Shown: one piece after another, positions 1 through 7,877 of the stretch
How the letters are laid out: each line of letters begins with the position of its first letter
Numbering within the stretch: position 1 is the first letter of the stretch
Assembly: GCA_023419175.1 (NCBI GenBank)
Contig: JAEZYG010000090.1
Location: 1 to 12,991, forward strand
DNA: 12,991 nt
Direction: 5' to 3'
From: Actinomycetes bacterium
GTDB taxonomy: Bacteria; Actinomycetota; Actinomycetes; Propionibacteriales; Propionibacteriaceae
Notes under the pieces: generated by a model
Seen by the model: the letters and a program-made list of their open reading frames with translations, nothing else
Told to the model about the DNA's origin: nothing
Databases searched by the model: none
Program-made: the position numbers and the translations under genes

Positions 1-1053
1 CACCAAAATCCCGGTTTGACCATCGCAGACAGCTTCTGGCATTCCTCCGACATCGGAGGCGATCACCGGGATAGCGCATGCCGACGCTTCCAGATTGATG
101 ATGCCGAATGTCTCCGATTCGCTCGGATTGACAAGGGCAACGCTGTGACGCATCCAGCGAGCCAATTCATCGCGCTCTAAAGACCCGATCATGACAACAT
201 GATCTTCCACCGCCATATCACGGGCAAGGGTGCGCAAGAAATCGGCATAGTCGGCATAATCTTGAGAGACAGCTCCAGCGATAACGAGATCTGGACGTCT
301 GTCATCATCAAAATAGGTCAAGATCTTGATCGCGATATCCGGAGCTTTCAGAGGCTGTAAACGGGCGGCAAAGAATAGATAGTCCCTTGAAGGATGAGGA
401 TTTTGATCTGAGCAATGGGGAGAGAACTGTTCGATATTCACCCCTGGACACACCACGGATACCCGTCGCCGTTCAGCTCCAAGACGCTCACAGATGATCT
501 TCTTCTCATAGTTCGATACCGCGACGATATGATCGGATTCTTTCGCCAGATAGGCTTCTCCAGCGAGACGTCCCGATGATTCAGGTTGTTCCCCTTCACT
601 CAGATCAGCCCCTACAGGAGCTGCCACCGAGTGATAGCTTTGAATATGCGGTACCCCATAGCGACGAGCTATATCGAGACACGCCATTCCAGAAAACCAA
701 TGATGGGAATGAAGCACATCGACATTGGCTCCATATTCTTGCCACCACCGCTCGGCGGCTTCAGCGAAGGGAGCGATGAGGGATTCCGCTTGGGATTTCG
801 CCACCGTATGATGTGGACCGGCGTCCAGATGGAAAAGGCGTAACCGATCGGCGAGATGGACGCATTCATCGAGATCGGGAGCATCTTTTCGAGTCAGCAA
901 ATCGACCTGATGTCCTTCTTTAGCCAAAGCATGAGCGAGATTGATAACGACAACATTCATTCCCCCAGCATCAGCAGACCCAGGTGATGCGGACGGAGAG
1001 GTATGCACCGTCACCATCACGATATGAAGCTTTCTCCCTCGATCTTCACCCAT
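1..1053 (-). CDS. GT4 family glycosyltransferase, MshA-like (3' end cut by window edge)
   Basis: This reading frame is open from the ATG at 1053 to the window edge, giving 351 codons with no stop seen. The ATG is preceded by AGGAG at a good distance. The N-terminus carries HTSP (17-20) and DAGGMN (28-33), the signature of MshA, which joins UDP-GlcNAc to inositol 3-phosphate in the first step of mycothiol synthesis. HSHHW (115-119) marks the end of the N-terminal Rossmann domain. The donor-binding residues of GT-B retaining enzymes are present: R231 and K236 in RLQPLK, and the E-x7-E pair E314 and E322. From memory, an MshA inositol-phosphate-contacting Tyr corresponds to H118 here and a Thr appears as Ser, so the acceptor could differ. 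It lies 68 bases downstream of the importer ATPase on the same strand and may be co-transcribed. GT4 membership is secure; the mycothiol role is inferred. Confidence 0.85.
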   Translation of the reverse strand, partial: MGEDRGRKLHIVMVTVHTSPSASPGSADAGGMNVVVINLAHALAKEGHQVDLLTRKDAPDLDECVHLADRLRLFHLDAGPHHTVAKSQAESLIAPFAEAAERWWQEYGANVDVLHSHHWFSGMACLDIARRYGVPHIQSYHSVAAPVGADLSEGEQPESSGRLAGEAYLAKESDHIVAVSNYEKKIICERLGAERRRVSVVCPGVNIEQFSPHCSDQNPHPSRDYLFFAARLQPLKAPDIAIKILTYFDDDRRPDLVIAGAVSQDYADYADFLRTLARDMAVEDHVVMIGSLERDELARWMRHSVALVNPSESETFGIINLEASACAIPVIASDVGGMPEAVCDGQTGILV

Positions 1054-1121
1054 CGCCTTCTCCTCGCCCTATCCCAGCGTGACGATACCCATCAGCTCTC
1101 TACGAGACTAACAGCATCCCT

Positions 1122-1916
1122 TCACCAACGCTGATCTGTACAGGGAATAACCATCGGGGTATTCGTCTGCGGATCATCTGCGATGACGCTACGCAGCCCA
1201 TAGACTTTCTCGATATTTTCAGAGGTGATGACCTCACGTGCTTTTCCATGAGCGACGATTTTTCCTCGGCTGAGCGCCACGATCGTCTCAGCATAACGGG
1301 CAGCCTGATTTAGATCGTGGAGGACGGCAACGATCGTACGTCCCTCGCGATGCAAAGAAGTAAAAAGATCCATCAGTTGAATCTGATGAGCTATATCCAA
1401 ATAGGTCGTGGGTTCGTCCAGGAGCACAATTCTCGTCTCCTGACAAAGAGCCATCGCCACCCACACCCTTTGCCTTTGTCCGCCGGAGAGGGAGTCGAGA
1501 CTTCGATCAGCTAAATCGGCGATTTCTGTCCGCTCCATCGCATCGTTGACAGCTTTCCTATCAGCTTTACTGAATCGATGCCAGATATCTTGATGAGGGT
1601 AACGTCCACGTCCAACGAGTTGAGCAACTGTAATCCCCGATGGCGCTTGAGCCGATTGGGAGAGTAAAGCGACACGTTGAGCTGCTTGCCTAGGAGATAT
1701 CCGATAAAGATCCTCACCTTCGCATAAGATGTGACCTTCACAAGGACTCATCAGACGAGACATCGCTCGCAGCAAGGTGCTCTTCCCACATCCATTAGGT
1801 CCGATAATCGCAGTAAACGATCCTTGATCGATATCGAGTTGGCATCGATCGATCACCCTATGATCCCCATAGGACAAGCTCACGTTCACAAGGGAAAAAG
1901 CTGTCTGCGATCTCAT
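1122..1916 (-). CDS. Ferric-siderophore ABC transporter, ATP-binding protein (FepC-like)
   Basis: This 264-residue cytoplasmic ATPase would power the two FecCD permeases encoded just upstream. It has Walker A GPNGCGKST (39-47), a Q-loop glutamine near 87, the signature LSGGQ (143-147), Walker B VLLDEP (164-169) with the catalytic Glu at 168, and the switch His at 200. Its length and motif spacing are those of the FepC/FhuC/BtuD family. The open frame extends upstream to 2201, but that part lies antisense-like inside the permease gene and does not look like an ABC domain. The ATG at 1916 gives a normal N-terminus and forms a 4-base ATGA overlap with the permease stop, which suggests translational coupling. 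Substrate is inferred from the operon: ferric siderophore is most likely, with haem or cobalamin possible. Confidence 0.93.
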   Translation of the reverse strand: MRSQTAFSLVNVSLSYGDHRVIDRCQLDIDQGSFTAIIGPNGCGKSTLLRAMSRLMSPCEGHILCEGEDLYRISPRQAAQRVALLSQSAQAPSGITVAQLVGRGRYPHQDIWHRFSKADRKAVNDAMERTEIADLADRSLDSLSGGQRQRVWVAMALCQETRIVLLDEPTTYLDIAHQIQLMDLFTSLHREGRTIVAVLHDLNQAARYAETIVALSRGKIVAHGKAREVITSENIEKVYGLRSVIADDPQTNTPMVIPCTDQRW

Positions 1917-2896
1917 ATTCTGTCCGCCTTTCCGAGGAGAACGAGAAGATATGCCCCACCTATGATGACGGTGATCGCACCCACAGGAACACCGCGGACG
2001 ATATGTTGAGCGACCAGATCGGATGCTATGAGCACGATAGCTCCACATAGAGCAGAGGAGATAAGAGGAATACCGGCACCGCCTACGAGACGTTTCGCCA
2101 CTTGAGGGGCGATCAGAGCGACAAAGGCTATAGGGCCACATACTGCAGCCGGTAAAGCTATCAGAAGAACGGCGATGACTATGAACATTGTCCTCATCCA
2201 CTCGACCGCGATGCCATGCGAGCGAGCGATATCATCTCCTAATTCGAGCTGGCGTAAAGCCGGATGAATCATCATGAGAACGATGAGGGCAAGGGCACAT
2301 CCTGCGCAACTGATCGCGAAGGGACGAGGTACTAGATTCGATAGAGTTCCCGCCTGCCAAATCGCTGCACTCATCGCCACTTCCAGACGGGCAGTGGCAA
2401 TTAACCAGCTATTGATGGCGCTCAATGCAGCCGTGATACCGATACCGATGATGATGAGACGAAAACCGTTAATACCGCCTTTCCAGGCAAGCATATAGAT
2501 CACGCCAGCGCTCAGAAGTCCGCCGAGGATCGCTCCGCTAAAGGTTTCGCTCACGCTACGAGAAGCAAAAAGCATGGCGATCAACGCTCCACTATGGGCT
2601 CCCGCGGCACAGCCAATCACATCGGGCGAACCGAGAGGATTAGCCGTCAAAGTCTGAAAAAGAGCGCCCGATAGCGCCAAAGAGACACCGAAGACAATCG
2701 CTGCACACAGACGTGGCAATCTCCATTCAAGCACCACCGTTTGAGTGAAATGAGGTCCTTGCCCCATCAGCGCATGGATCACCTCATGAGGGGATAGCGA
2801 ATAATCTCCTAGACATAGGGCAAGAGTGGATAATGCGATCACGACTGCGATCATCAACAGATAGATCGTAAAACGTTTCGATATATCCCTCGTCAT
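1913..2896 (-). CDS. FecCD-family iron transporter permease (FepG-like)
   Basis: This 327-residue polytopic inner-membrane protein belongs to the FecCD/BtuC permease family, whose members have about ten membrane helices and work as dimers. Typical family sequence includes RLPRL (58-62) followed by a glycine-rich helix, then ANPLGSPDVIG in the second or third helix, GPIAFVALIAPQVAKR in the loop that contacts the ATPase, and a C-terminal GVPVGAITVIIGG segment. It is the second gene of the minus-strand operon. It starts at an ATG overlapping the previous permease stop by four bases (ATGA) and ends with the same kind of overlap against the ATPase start. With its partner permease it probably forms a heterodimeric channel. 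The family call is firm; the exact ligand cannot be read from the sequence. Confidence 0.93.
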   Translation of the reverse strand: MTRDISKRFTIYLLMIAVVIALSTLALCLGDYSLSPHEVIHALMGQGPHFTQTVVLEWRLPRLCAAIVFGVSLALSGALFQTLTANPLGSPDVIGCAAGAHSGALIAMLFASRSVSETFSGAILGGLLSAGVIYMLAWKGGINGFRLIIIGIGITAALSAINSWLIATARLEVAMSAAIWQAGTLSNLVPRPFAISCAGCALALIVLMMIHPALRQLELGDDIARSHGIAVEWMRTMFIVIAVLLIALPAAVCGPIAFVALIAPQVAKRLVGGAGIPLISSALCGAIVLIASDLVAQHIVRGVPVGAITVIIGGAYLLVLLGKADRI

Positions 2897-3882
2897 AAGG
2901 AGATCACCCTCCGTCTACGCGCAATGACGACCAGGATTGGCGCCCCAATGAAAGAACAGATGAGACGCGCGGGCAATTCTCCATCAGATACCACCAGACG
3001 AGCTATCGTATCTGCGATCAATAAGACACTCGGCGAGATCAATGCCGTCAACAGAAGGATTTTTCTCTCATCTACTCCTGCGATGAATCGGGCGAGATGA
3101 GGCACCATCAATCCGATGAAAGAGATCGGTCCAGCGACAGCAGTCGCACTCCCCGCCAGAAGGGTAACCGCCACCAAGACGAGTAGACGCAGCACAGTGA
3201 TATTGATACCCAAAGAAGCCGCCGTATCGTCTCCCAAGGCCAAAATATTGAGCGATGACGCGAGGGCAAAAGCGATCGCGATTCCCACACATAAAAAGGG
3301 CAAAGCTACGAGATAATGGCTATAACTTCGCGCCTCCAGCGATCCAGAATTCCATGCGCTGACAGCACTGAAAAGCCGGTCATTGGTCATCGACATGAGG
3401 GAAACGATTCCAGCGCACACTGTGGATAATGCAACTCCAGCCAAGACCATCTTTGCCGCAGACGGATTTCCACTCGATCCAATCCAAAAGACGATCAGGG
3501 AAGCAAGAGCAGCCCCTAGGAAAGCCATCGGTAGATAGTAGAGAGGACGGGCTGCCCCCATCACTCCCACGCAACAGGTGACCGCAAGAGCTGAGCCGGC
3601 GTTCACTCCCAATAGTCCAGGATCGGCGAGAGGATTACGGGTCAGGGATTGGATGAGAGCTCCGGCTATACCAAAACCGATTCCAGCCATCGAGGCGATG
3701 ATCGTTCTAGGAATCCTTAAAGTCATTATGACTAGGGAATCTTGTCCGTCCAGACGGCTGAGCAGAATATCGATAATCTGTGACGGTTCGATAGCCCGCG
3801 ACCCCAATGCGATAGATGCGATCGCAGATACCATCCATATCGCAATAGCGACAAGACAGCAGATGAGGAATCGTTGTTTCAC
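2893..3882 (-). CDS. FecCD-family iron transporter permease (FepD-like)
   Basis: This is the first gene of the minus-strand importer operon and encodes a FecCD/BtuC-type permease of about 329 residues with many hydrophobic helices. Family landmarks are LRIPRTI, then ALIQSLTRNPLADPGLLGVNAGSA, GPISFIGLMVPHLARF in the region that meets the ATPase, and a C-terminal GELPARLICSFIGAP segment. I chose GTG at 3882 because a GGGGAG Shine-Dalgarno sits 9 bases before it. An in-frame TTG at 3888 would add two residues but leaves only 3 bases to the same ribosome site. It overlaps the next permease by four bases (ATGA). It is divergent from the substrate-binding protein, with the iron-box-like sequence in the shared promoter region, so iron-responsive repression is likely. 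Confidence 0.92.
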   Translation of the reverse strand: MKQRFLICCLVAIAIWMVSAIASIALGSRAIEPSQIIDILLSRLDGQDSLVIMTLRIPRTIIASMAGIGFGIAGALIQSLTRNPLADPGLLGVNAGSALAVTCCVGVMGAARPLYYLPMAFLGAALASLIVFWIGSSGNPSAAKMVLAGVALSTVCAGIVSLMSMTNDRLFSAVSAWNSGSLEARSYSHYLVALPFLCVGIAIAFALASSLNILALGDDTAASLGINITVLRLLVLVAVTLLAGSATAVAGPISFIGLMVPHLARFIAGVDERKILLLTALISPSVLLIADTIARLVVSDGELPARLICSFIGAPILVVIARRRRVISL

Positions 3883-3915
3883 TCCCAATCTCTCCCCTGT
3901 CGTTACGCTTTACTC

Positions 3916-3934
3916 ACATCTTAGGATAACCTCA
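3916..3934. promoter_or_regulatory. DtxR/IdeR-like iron box (candidate)
   Basis: The core TTAGGATAACCT (3921-3932) matches positions 6-17 of the actinobacterial iron-box consensus (TTAGG, C, TAACCT) at 11 of 12 bases. The left outer arm is poor, giving roughly 13 of 19 overall. It sits between the divergent permease and binding-protein genes. On the minus strand a TANNNT-type -10 candidate (TATCCT, 3928-3923) lies inside it, so a bound Fe-loaded DtxR/IdeR repressor would block that promoter directly. This assignment is based on motif recall and context. Confidence 0.55.
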
Positions 3935-3945
3935 GAGAGCCTCAT

Positions 3946-3977
3946 TTGCCTTCCTATCTTTGCACGATAATTTATCG
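3946..3977 (+). promoter_or_regulatory. Candidate promoter with palindrome upstream of the binding-protein gene
   Basis: A perfect inverted repeat, CGATAA-T-TTATCG (3965-3977), lies 24 bases before the start codon and contains AT-rich -10-like sequences: GATAAT at 3966, or TAATTT at 3968. TTGCCT at 3946-3951 could be the -35 element, spaced 14 or 16 bases away. The palindrome may be an operator separate from the iron box, or simply a symmetric -10 region. Downstream AAGGAG (3991-3996) is a strong ribosome site 5 bases before the ATG at 4002. Confidence 0.4.
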
Positions 3978-4001
3978 GTGAACTTCGACTAAGGAGCAAC
4001 G

Positions 4002-4994
4002 ATGTTATCTATCCGTCAAGGACTTTTCCGATCTATAGGCGCATTAGCCCTTTCATTTGCCGCCCTGATGGCAAGCGGATGTGGCAACCAGTCGGCAGCA
4101 CCCGAAAATTCCTCCGCCTCCACACATTCCATCGAGACGAAATTCGGTACCGTCACCCTGCCTGATAATCCCCAACGAGTCGTCGCCTTAGGATGGGGAG
4201 ATGCCGAGACAGCTCTCGCTCTAGGAGTGGAGCCTGTTGGTGCTTCCGATTGGCTGGGCTTCGGTGGAGATGGAGTCGGTCCGTGGGCTCAAGGCCTCTA
4301 TAGCTCATCTCCTGAAATCATCGAGACGATGGAACCGTCCTATGAAAAGATCGCCTCTTTACACCCTGATCTGATTTTGGATGTGAAAAGCTCTGGCGAT
4401 CAGGAGCGCTACGATAAGCTTTCCGCTATCGCTCCCACTGTCGGAATTCCTGCTGGAGCCGATTCCTACCTCACCTCGTTAGAGCAGCAGGTGACGATGA
4501 TCTCCCAGGCTCTTGGGAAAGTGGACGAGGGCAAAAAACTTCTCGACTCTATGGACGATCTGATCGCTAAAACAGCCCAAGAACATCCGCAATTTTCCTC
4601 AAAGACGATGACTATCGCCGCCTATACCTCGAACGGATGGGGAGCATACACCACAGGAGATAGTCGAGTAGATCTTCTCAGCCGTCTGGGATTTATCCTG
4701 AACGACAAGGTGAAATCGGTCGATTCCGATTCTTTCTTCATTCCGGTCTCAGCGGAAAACATCGATATGCTCGATGCCGATCTGCTCATCACTTTGCCGA
4801 TCTTTATCGCCGACAGCGAGGTGACCTCTCAGGATTTATATCAAAATCTTCCTGCAGTTAAAGACGGACGATCGCTTCTGCTGGGCGAGAACCATAAAGA
4901 TATCGCCAACGCATTCTCAGCTAACACCGTCTTATCGATTCCCTATGCCCTAGATAAGATGCCCGCCCTTCTCGATACAGCGATCAAGGGATAG
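4002..4994 (+). CDS. Ferric-siderophore ABC transporter substrate-binding lipoprotein (FepB/FhuD-like)
   Basis: This 330-residue protein begins with a lipoprotein signal: a basic start (R5, R10), a hydrophobic core (11-23) and the lipobox ASGC with the lipidated cysteine at 27. A Ser/Ala/Asn-rich linker follows. The mature part is a class III periplasmic-binding-protein fold, shown by VTLPDNPQRVVALGWGDAET (51-70), the helix with ALALGVEPVG, the IASLHPDLIL segment, and a C-terminal half with DMLDADLLITLP. Lipid-anchored outside the membrane, it would capture a ferric siderophore and deliver it to the two FecCD permeases encoded divergently. No siderophore synthesis genes are visible, so it may use siderophores made by others. 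A strong ribosome site (AAGGAG) sets the start, and a hairpin terminator follows the stop. Haem or cobalamin cannot be excluded from sequence alone. Confidence 0.92.
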   Translation: MLSIRQGLFRSIGALALSFAALMASGCGNQSAAPENSSASTHSIETKFGTVTLPDNPQRVVALGWGDAETALALGVEPVGASDWLGFGGDGVGPWAQGLYSSSPEIIETMEPSYEKIASLHPDLILDVKSSGDQERYDKLSAIAPTVGIPAGADSYLTSLEQQVTMISQALGKVDEGKKLLDSMDDLIAKTAQEHPQFSSKTMTIAAYTSNGWGAYTTGDSRVDLLSRLGFILNDKVKSVDSDSFFIPVSAENIDMLDADLLITLPIFIADSEVTSQDLYQNLPAVKDGRSLLLGENHKDIANAFSANTVLSIPYALDKMPALLDTAIKG

Positions 4995-5008
4995 CCGATG
5001 ACCTATCA

Positions 5009-5036
5009 GGGGGATGGTTTTCCATCCCCCTTTCTT
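5009..5036 (+). terminator. Rho-independent terminator after the binding-protein gene
   Basis: A perfect 9-bp stem, GGGGGATGG (5009-5017) and CCATCCCCC (5022-5030), encloses a TTTT loop and is followed by TTTCTT. It begins 14 bases after the TAG stop. The T-rich tail is only on the plus strand, so it ends the binding-protein transcript and insulates the downstream phosphofructokinase gene. Confidence 0.92.
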
Positions 5037-5110
5037 CATCTGGCGACGATTCTGCACACCTATATCACCTGCGATACGCCTAGACTGGGAGAAAAGGTGG
5101 AGAAGGAATC

Positions 5111-7360
5111 ATGTCATCACAGTCGATACCACGTATTGCAGTTCTCACCAGCGGCGGTGATGCCCCCGGCATGAATGCCGCTGTCCGCGCAGTCGTGCGC
5201 ACCGCATTGGTACAAGGAGCCGAAGTCTATACCGTCTACGAGGGTTATCAAGGACTGGTAGACGGAGGGGATAAGATCCGCAAAGCCGATTGGACGATGG
5301 TGCGCGGGATCGCCTCTCAAGGGGGAACGTGTATCGGTACCGTCCGTTGTAAAGATTTTCACAGCCGCGATGGACGCTTGAAAGCGGCTTTCCATCTGAT
5401 CGAATGCGGTATCGATCGCCTCATCGTCATCGGTGGAGACGGTTCATTGACCGGGCTTAGCACATTCAAGGAAGAATGGCCGTCTTTGGTCGATAGCTTG
5501 GCGTCTGACGGACATATCGATGCCGATCAAGCCGACAGATACCGTCACCTCATCATCGCTGGATTGGTCGGCTCTATCGATAACGACCTGGTCGGTGTTG
5601 ACTCTACAATCGGCGCTGACAGCGCTTTACATCGCATCCTATCCGCTATCGATGCTCTATCGAGCACAGCGGCATCCCATCAGCGCTCATTCGTCGTCGA
5701 AGTCATGGGACGTCACTGCGGTTATTTGGCTTTAGCTTCAGCGATCAGCGGCGGTTGCGATTACGTCTTCATCCCGGAGAATCCTCCCGCTGACGGCTGG
5801 GAAGAGGAAATGGTCTCGGTAGTGAAAGCCTCCCGTCTGCGTGGACGAAAAGATTCCTTGGTGATTGTCGCTGAGGGGGCACAAGATCGCCACGGAAATG
5901 CTATCACCGCCGATTATGTGCGATCAGTCCTCGCGGAAGCCTTCGACGAGGGGACTCGCACGACGATTCTTGGACATGTTCAACGTGGCGGAACTCCCTC
6001 CGCTTTCGATCGGTGGGCATCGACCTGGCTGGGATATGAAGCTGTCCATGAAGTCTTGCAGGCCACAGCTGACTCCCCCGCCTATATCCTCGGTATTCTC
6101 GGCAACCGCGTGGTACGTCTTCCTTTGATGAAAGCCATCGAGGAAAGCCGCGAAATACCTTCACTGATATCTCAAGGTCTCTACCGAGAAGCGATGGGAG
6201 CGCGCGGTTCTGGCGTGAATGAATTGGCTGAGATTTTCACCTCCCTCTCAGCTCCCACCTCGATCAAAGCGGACGGACACGCTCGCCGCATCGCGATCCT
6301 CCACGCGGGAGGTCTGGCCCCCGGCATGAACACTGCGGCAGCGATGGCAGTCAGATTGGGCTTATGTCGCGGTTATGACATGGTGGGGGTCTCCAACGGT
6401 TTTATCGGTCTGCGTCAAGGACATCTGAAATCCCTCGAGTGGTCCGATGTAGAGGGATGGATTGGACGTGGAGGAGCTGAATTGGGCATTCGCCGCGATA
6501 TTCCCCACGCAGAAGACCTCTATGCGATCAGTCGCTGTATCGAGGACCACCATATCGATGCCTTGCTCATCATTGGTGGTTGGAATGCCTATCAGGCCGC
6601 CTGGATGCTCCACAGGGAAAAGGAGCGTTATCCCTCTTTGCGGATTCCGATCGTGACGATTCCCGCCTCAATCGACAACAATCTTCCCGGAACGCATATG
6701 TCGATCGGTGCCGATACCGCTGTGAATGTCAACGCATCGGTGATCGATCAAATCAAGATGTCAGGCTCGGCGACAACACGCTGTTTCGTCGTCGAGACGA
6801 TGGGTCGTTATTGCGGATATCTCGCTCTCATGTCCGGTCTGATCACAGGGGCAGAGCGCGTCTATCTACATGAAGATGGAATCGATATTCATGACCTGGT
6901 GAACGATATCGATTGGCTTCAAGGAAGCTTTGATGCCGGACGCCGTCTCTTCCTAGCGGTGGCCAACGAAAAGGCATCATCGTCCTATACGACATCTTTC
7001 CTCGCACAGATTTTGGAAGGTGCAAGCGGTGGACGATATGACGTTCGCAGCCATGTGATCGGACATGTTCAACAAGGAGGGAGTCCTAGCCCTGCCGACC
7101 GTATTTTGGCAGCTCGTCTGGTCTCCTCTGGTCTTGACAAGATCGATCAGGCTTTGACAGCATCATGCGATCATTCCTGGTGTATGGGGATTATCGACTC
7201 GGCAATCGTCGCTTCTGATCTTTCCCATATGCTCGATGATGTCGATCTCACCCACAGACGTCCACGCGATCAATGGTGGCTTCACTTGAAAGATGTCACC
7301 CTCGCGATGGCAGAACATCCCGATGAAAGCGATATCTCCTCACCACCTCATATTGACTGA
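5111..7360 (+). CDS. pfkA: Tandem-fused 6-phosphofructokinase, eukaryotic-type architecture
   Basis: The 749-residue protein is two PFK domains in a row, about twice the usual bacterial 320-340 residues. It phosphorylates fructose 6-phosphate to fructose 1,6-bisphosphate in glycolysis. The N-half has an intact active site: SGGDAPGMN (14-22), GGDGS (108-112), SIDND (155-159) with base D157 and D159, and sugar-phosphate residues R192, M199, R201, E255, R283, H289 and R292. Gly154 before SIDND suggests ATP rather than pyrophosphate. The C-half keeps R557, M564, R566, E620, R646 and H652 but has W491 for the Mg/ATP Asp, N524 for D159 and Q655 for R292, so it looks like a regulatory pseudo-active site as in animal and fungal PFK. 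A linker runs near 380-392. GGTGGAG lies 8 bases before the ATG. A terminator upstream indicates its own promoter (weak candidate TAGACT, 5081-5086). Confidence 0.93.
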   Translation: MSSQSIPRIAVLTSGGDAPGMNAAVRAVVRTALVQGAEVYTVYEGYQGLVDGGDKIRKADWTMVRGIASQGGTCIGTVRCKDFHSRDGRLKAAFHLIECGIDRLIVIGGDGSLTGLSTFKEEWPSLVDSLASDGHIDADQADRYRHLIIAGLVGSIDNDLVGVDSTIGADSALHRILSAIDALSSTAASHQRSFVVEVMGRHCGYLALASAISGGCDYVFIPENPPADGWEEEMVSVVKASRLRGRKDSLVIVAEGAQDRHGNAITADYVRSVLAEAFDEGTRTTILGHVQRGGTPSAFDRWASTWLGYEAVHEVLQATADSPAYILGILGNRVVRLPLMKAIEESREIPSLISQGLYREAMGARGSGVNELAEIFTSLSAPTSIKADGHARRIAILHAGGLAPGMNTAAAMAVRLGLCRGYDMVGVSNGFIGLRQGHLKSLEWSDVEGWIGRGGAELGIRRDIPHAEDLYAISRCIEDHHIDALLIIGGWNAYQAAWMLHREKERYPSLRIPIVTIPASIDNNLPGTHMSIGADTAVNVNASVIDQIKMSGSATTRCFVVETMGRYCGYLALMSGLITGAERVYLHEDGIDIHDLVNDIDWLQGSFDAGRRLFLAVANEKASSSYTTSFLAQILEGASGGRYDVRSHVIGHVQQGGSPSPADRILAARLVSSGLDKIDQALTASCDHSWCMGIIDSAIVASDLSHMLDDVDLTHRRPRDQWWLHLKDVTLAMAEHPDESDISSPPHID

Positions 7361-7601
7361 TCGAGAGAAAGTGAGGGAGGTGCGGTTGAGGTCGAAGCAG
7401 AAGGGATTTTACTCACGTCCACCCTCATCCTTAATGCAGTTTTGCATCGTATCTCAAAGACTGCTGAGCACTTTGATAGTCACGCTAGATACACACAGCC
7501 TTGCACATATGAACCGCCACCAGCACCGATGACGAGCCTTATTGATTTTATGACCATCACCTGCCCACAATTGTCCTGAGAAGATCGCGAGAGGATGACC
7601 T
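7361..7601 (+). other. Intergenic region between phosphofructokinase and CBM48 genes
   Basis: This 241-base gap shows no convincing gene, tRNA or hairpin terminator. A weak promoter candidate is TTGATT (7542-7547) with CACAAT (7566-7571) at 18-base spacing. AGAGGA ends 6 bases before the ATG at 7602 and is a credible ribosome site for the CBM48 gene. With no clear terminator after the kinase gene, read-through into the CBM48 gene is possible. Confidence 0.5.
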
Positions 7602-7877
7602 ATGATCCGTAAGACTGTCCACCATGATTCTGTGGCCGTCACCTTCATTCTTCCCGCCGATCTTGACTGTTCTCCCGTCAGCGTTGTCGGCGATTTTAAC
7701 GATTGGTCAGCTCAGCGAAATCCACTGGTCAGGCGCAGTGATGGTGCGACTTCAACGACAGTGGTCGTCCCATCTGGAACGCATCTGCACTTCCGCTATC
7801 TGGGCGCTCATGGGGTGTGGTTTGACGAGGTGGACGCCGACTATATCGACGAATCAGGTTCCCATATCATCGCCTAA
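7602..7877 (+). CDS. Stand-alone CBM48 (isoamylase N-terminal type) glucan-binding protein
   Basis: This 91-residue protein is essentially a single beta-sandwich of the CBM48/AMPK-beta glycogen-binding type. The hallmark VGDFNDW (29-35) corresponds to the starch-binding strand and loop. It is followed by the alternating strand pattern TTVVVPSGTHLHFRYLG and the GVWFDEVDADY strand that closes the fold. There is no signal peptide and no catalytic domain, so it probably acts in the cytoplasm on glycogen or maltodextrin, either as a targeting subunit or as a sensor. Such domains are usually fused to the N-terminus of branching or debranching enzymes. The neighbouring GH13 enzyme on the opposite strand lacks such a domain, which makes the two likely functional partners. 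Its TAA stop overlaps the GH13 stop codon. Biochemical role is inferred; fold recognition is strong. Confidence 0.82.
   Translation: MIRKTVHHDSVAVTFILPADLDCSPVSVVGDFNDWSAQRNPLVRRSDGATSTTVVVPSGTHLHFRYLGAHGVWFDEVDADYIDESGSHIIA

Noticed and set aside
576..884. Several overlapping 60-85 codon frames on both strands
   Set aside because: They are inside the glycosyltransferase gene, which has clear family motifs in its own frame across the whole stretch.
1054..1121. Possible terminator between the ATPase and glycosyltransferase genes
   Set aside because: Only very short complementary stretches with no T-tract were found, so no terminator is called.
1917..2201. N-terminal extension of the ABC ATPase reading frame to 2201
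   Set aside because: It lies wholly within the permease gene in another frame, is rich in Arg, Ser and Cys with no domain, and the ATG at 1916 forms the expected ATGA overlap and a normal FepC-like N-terminus.
3578..3970. 130-codon plus-strand frame antisense to the first permease gene
   Set aside because: It mirrors the permease coding frame, is rich in Arg and Ile without domain features, and has no start signals.
7293..7532. 79-codon frame overlapping the end of the phosphofructokinase gene
   Set aside because: About a quarter of it lies inside the kinase gene in another frame, it has no ribosome site, and the translation shows no recognisable domain.
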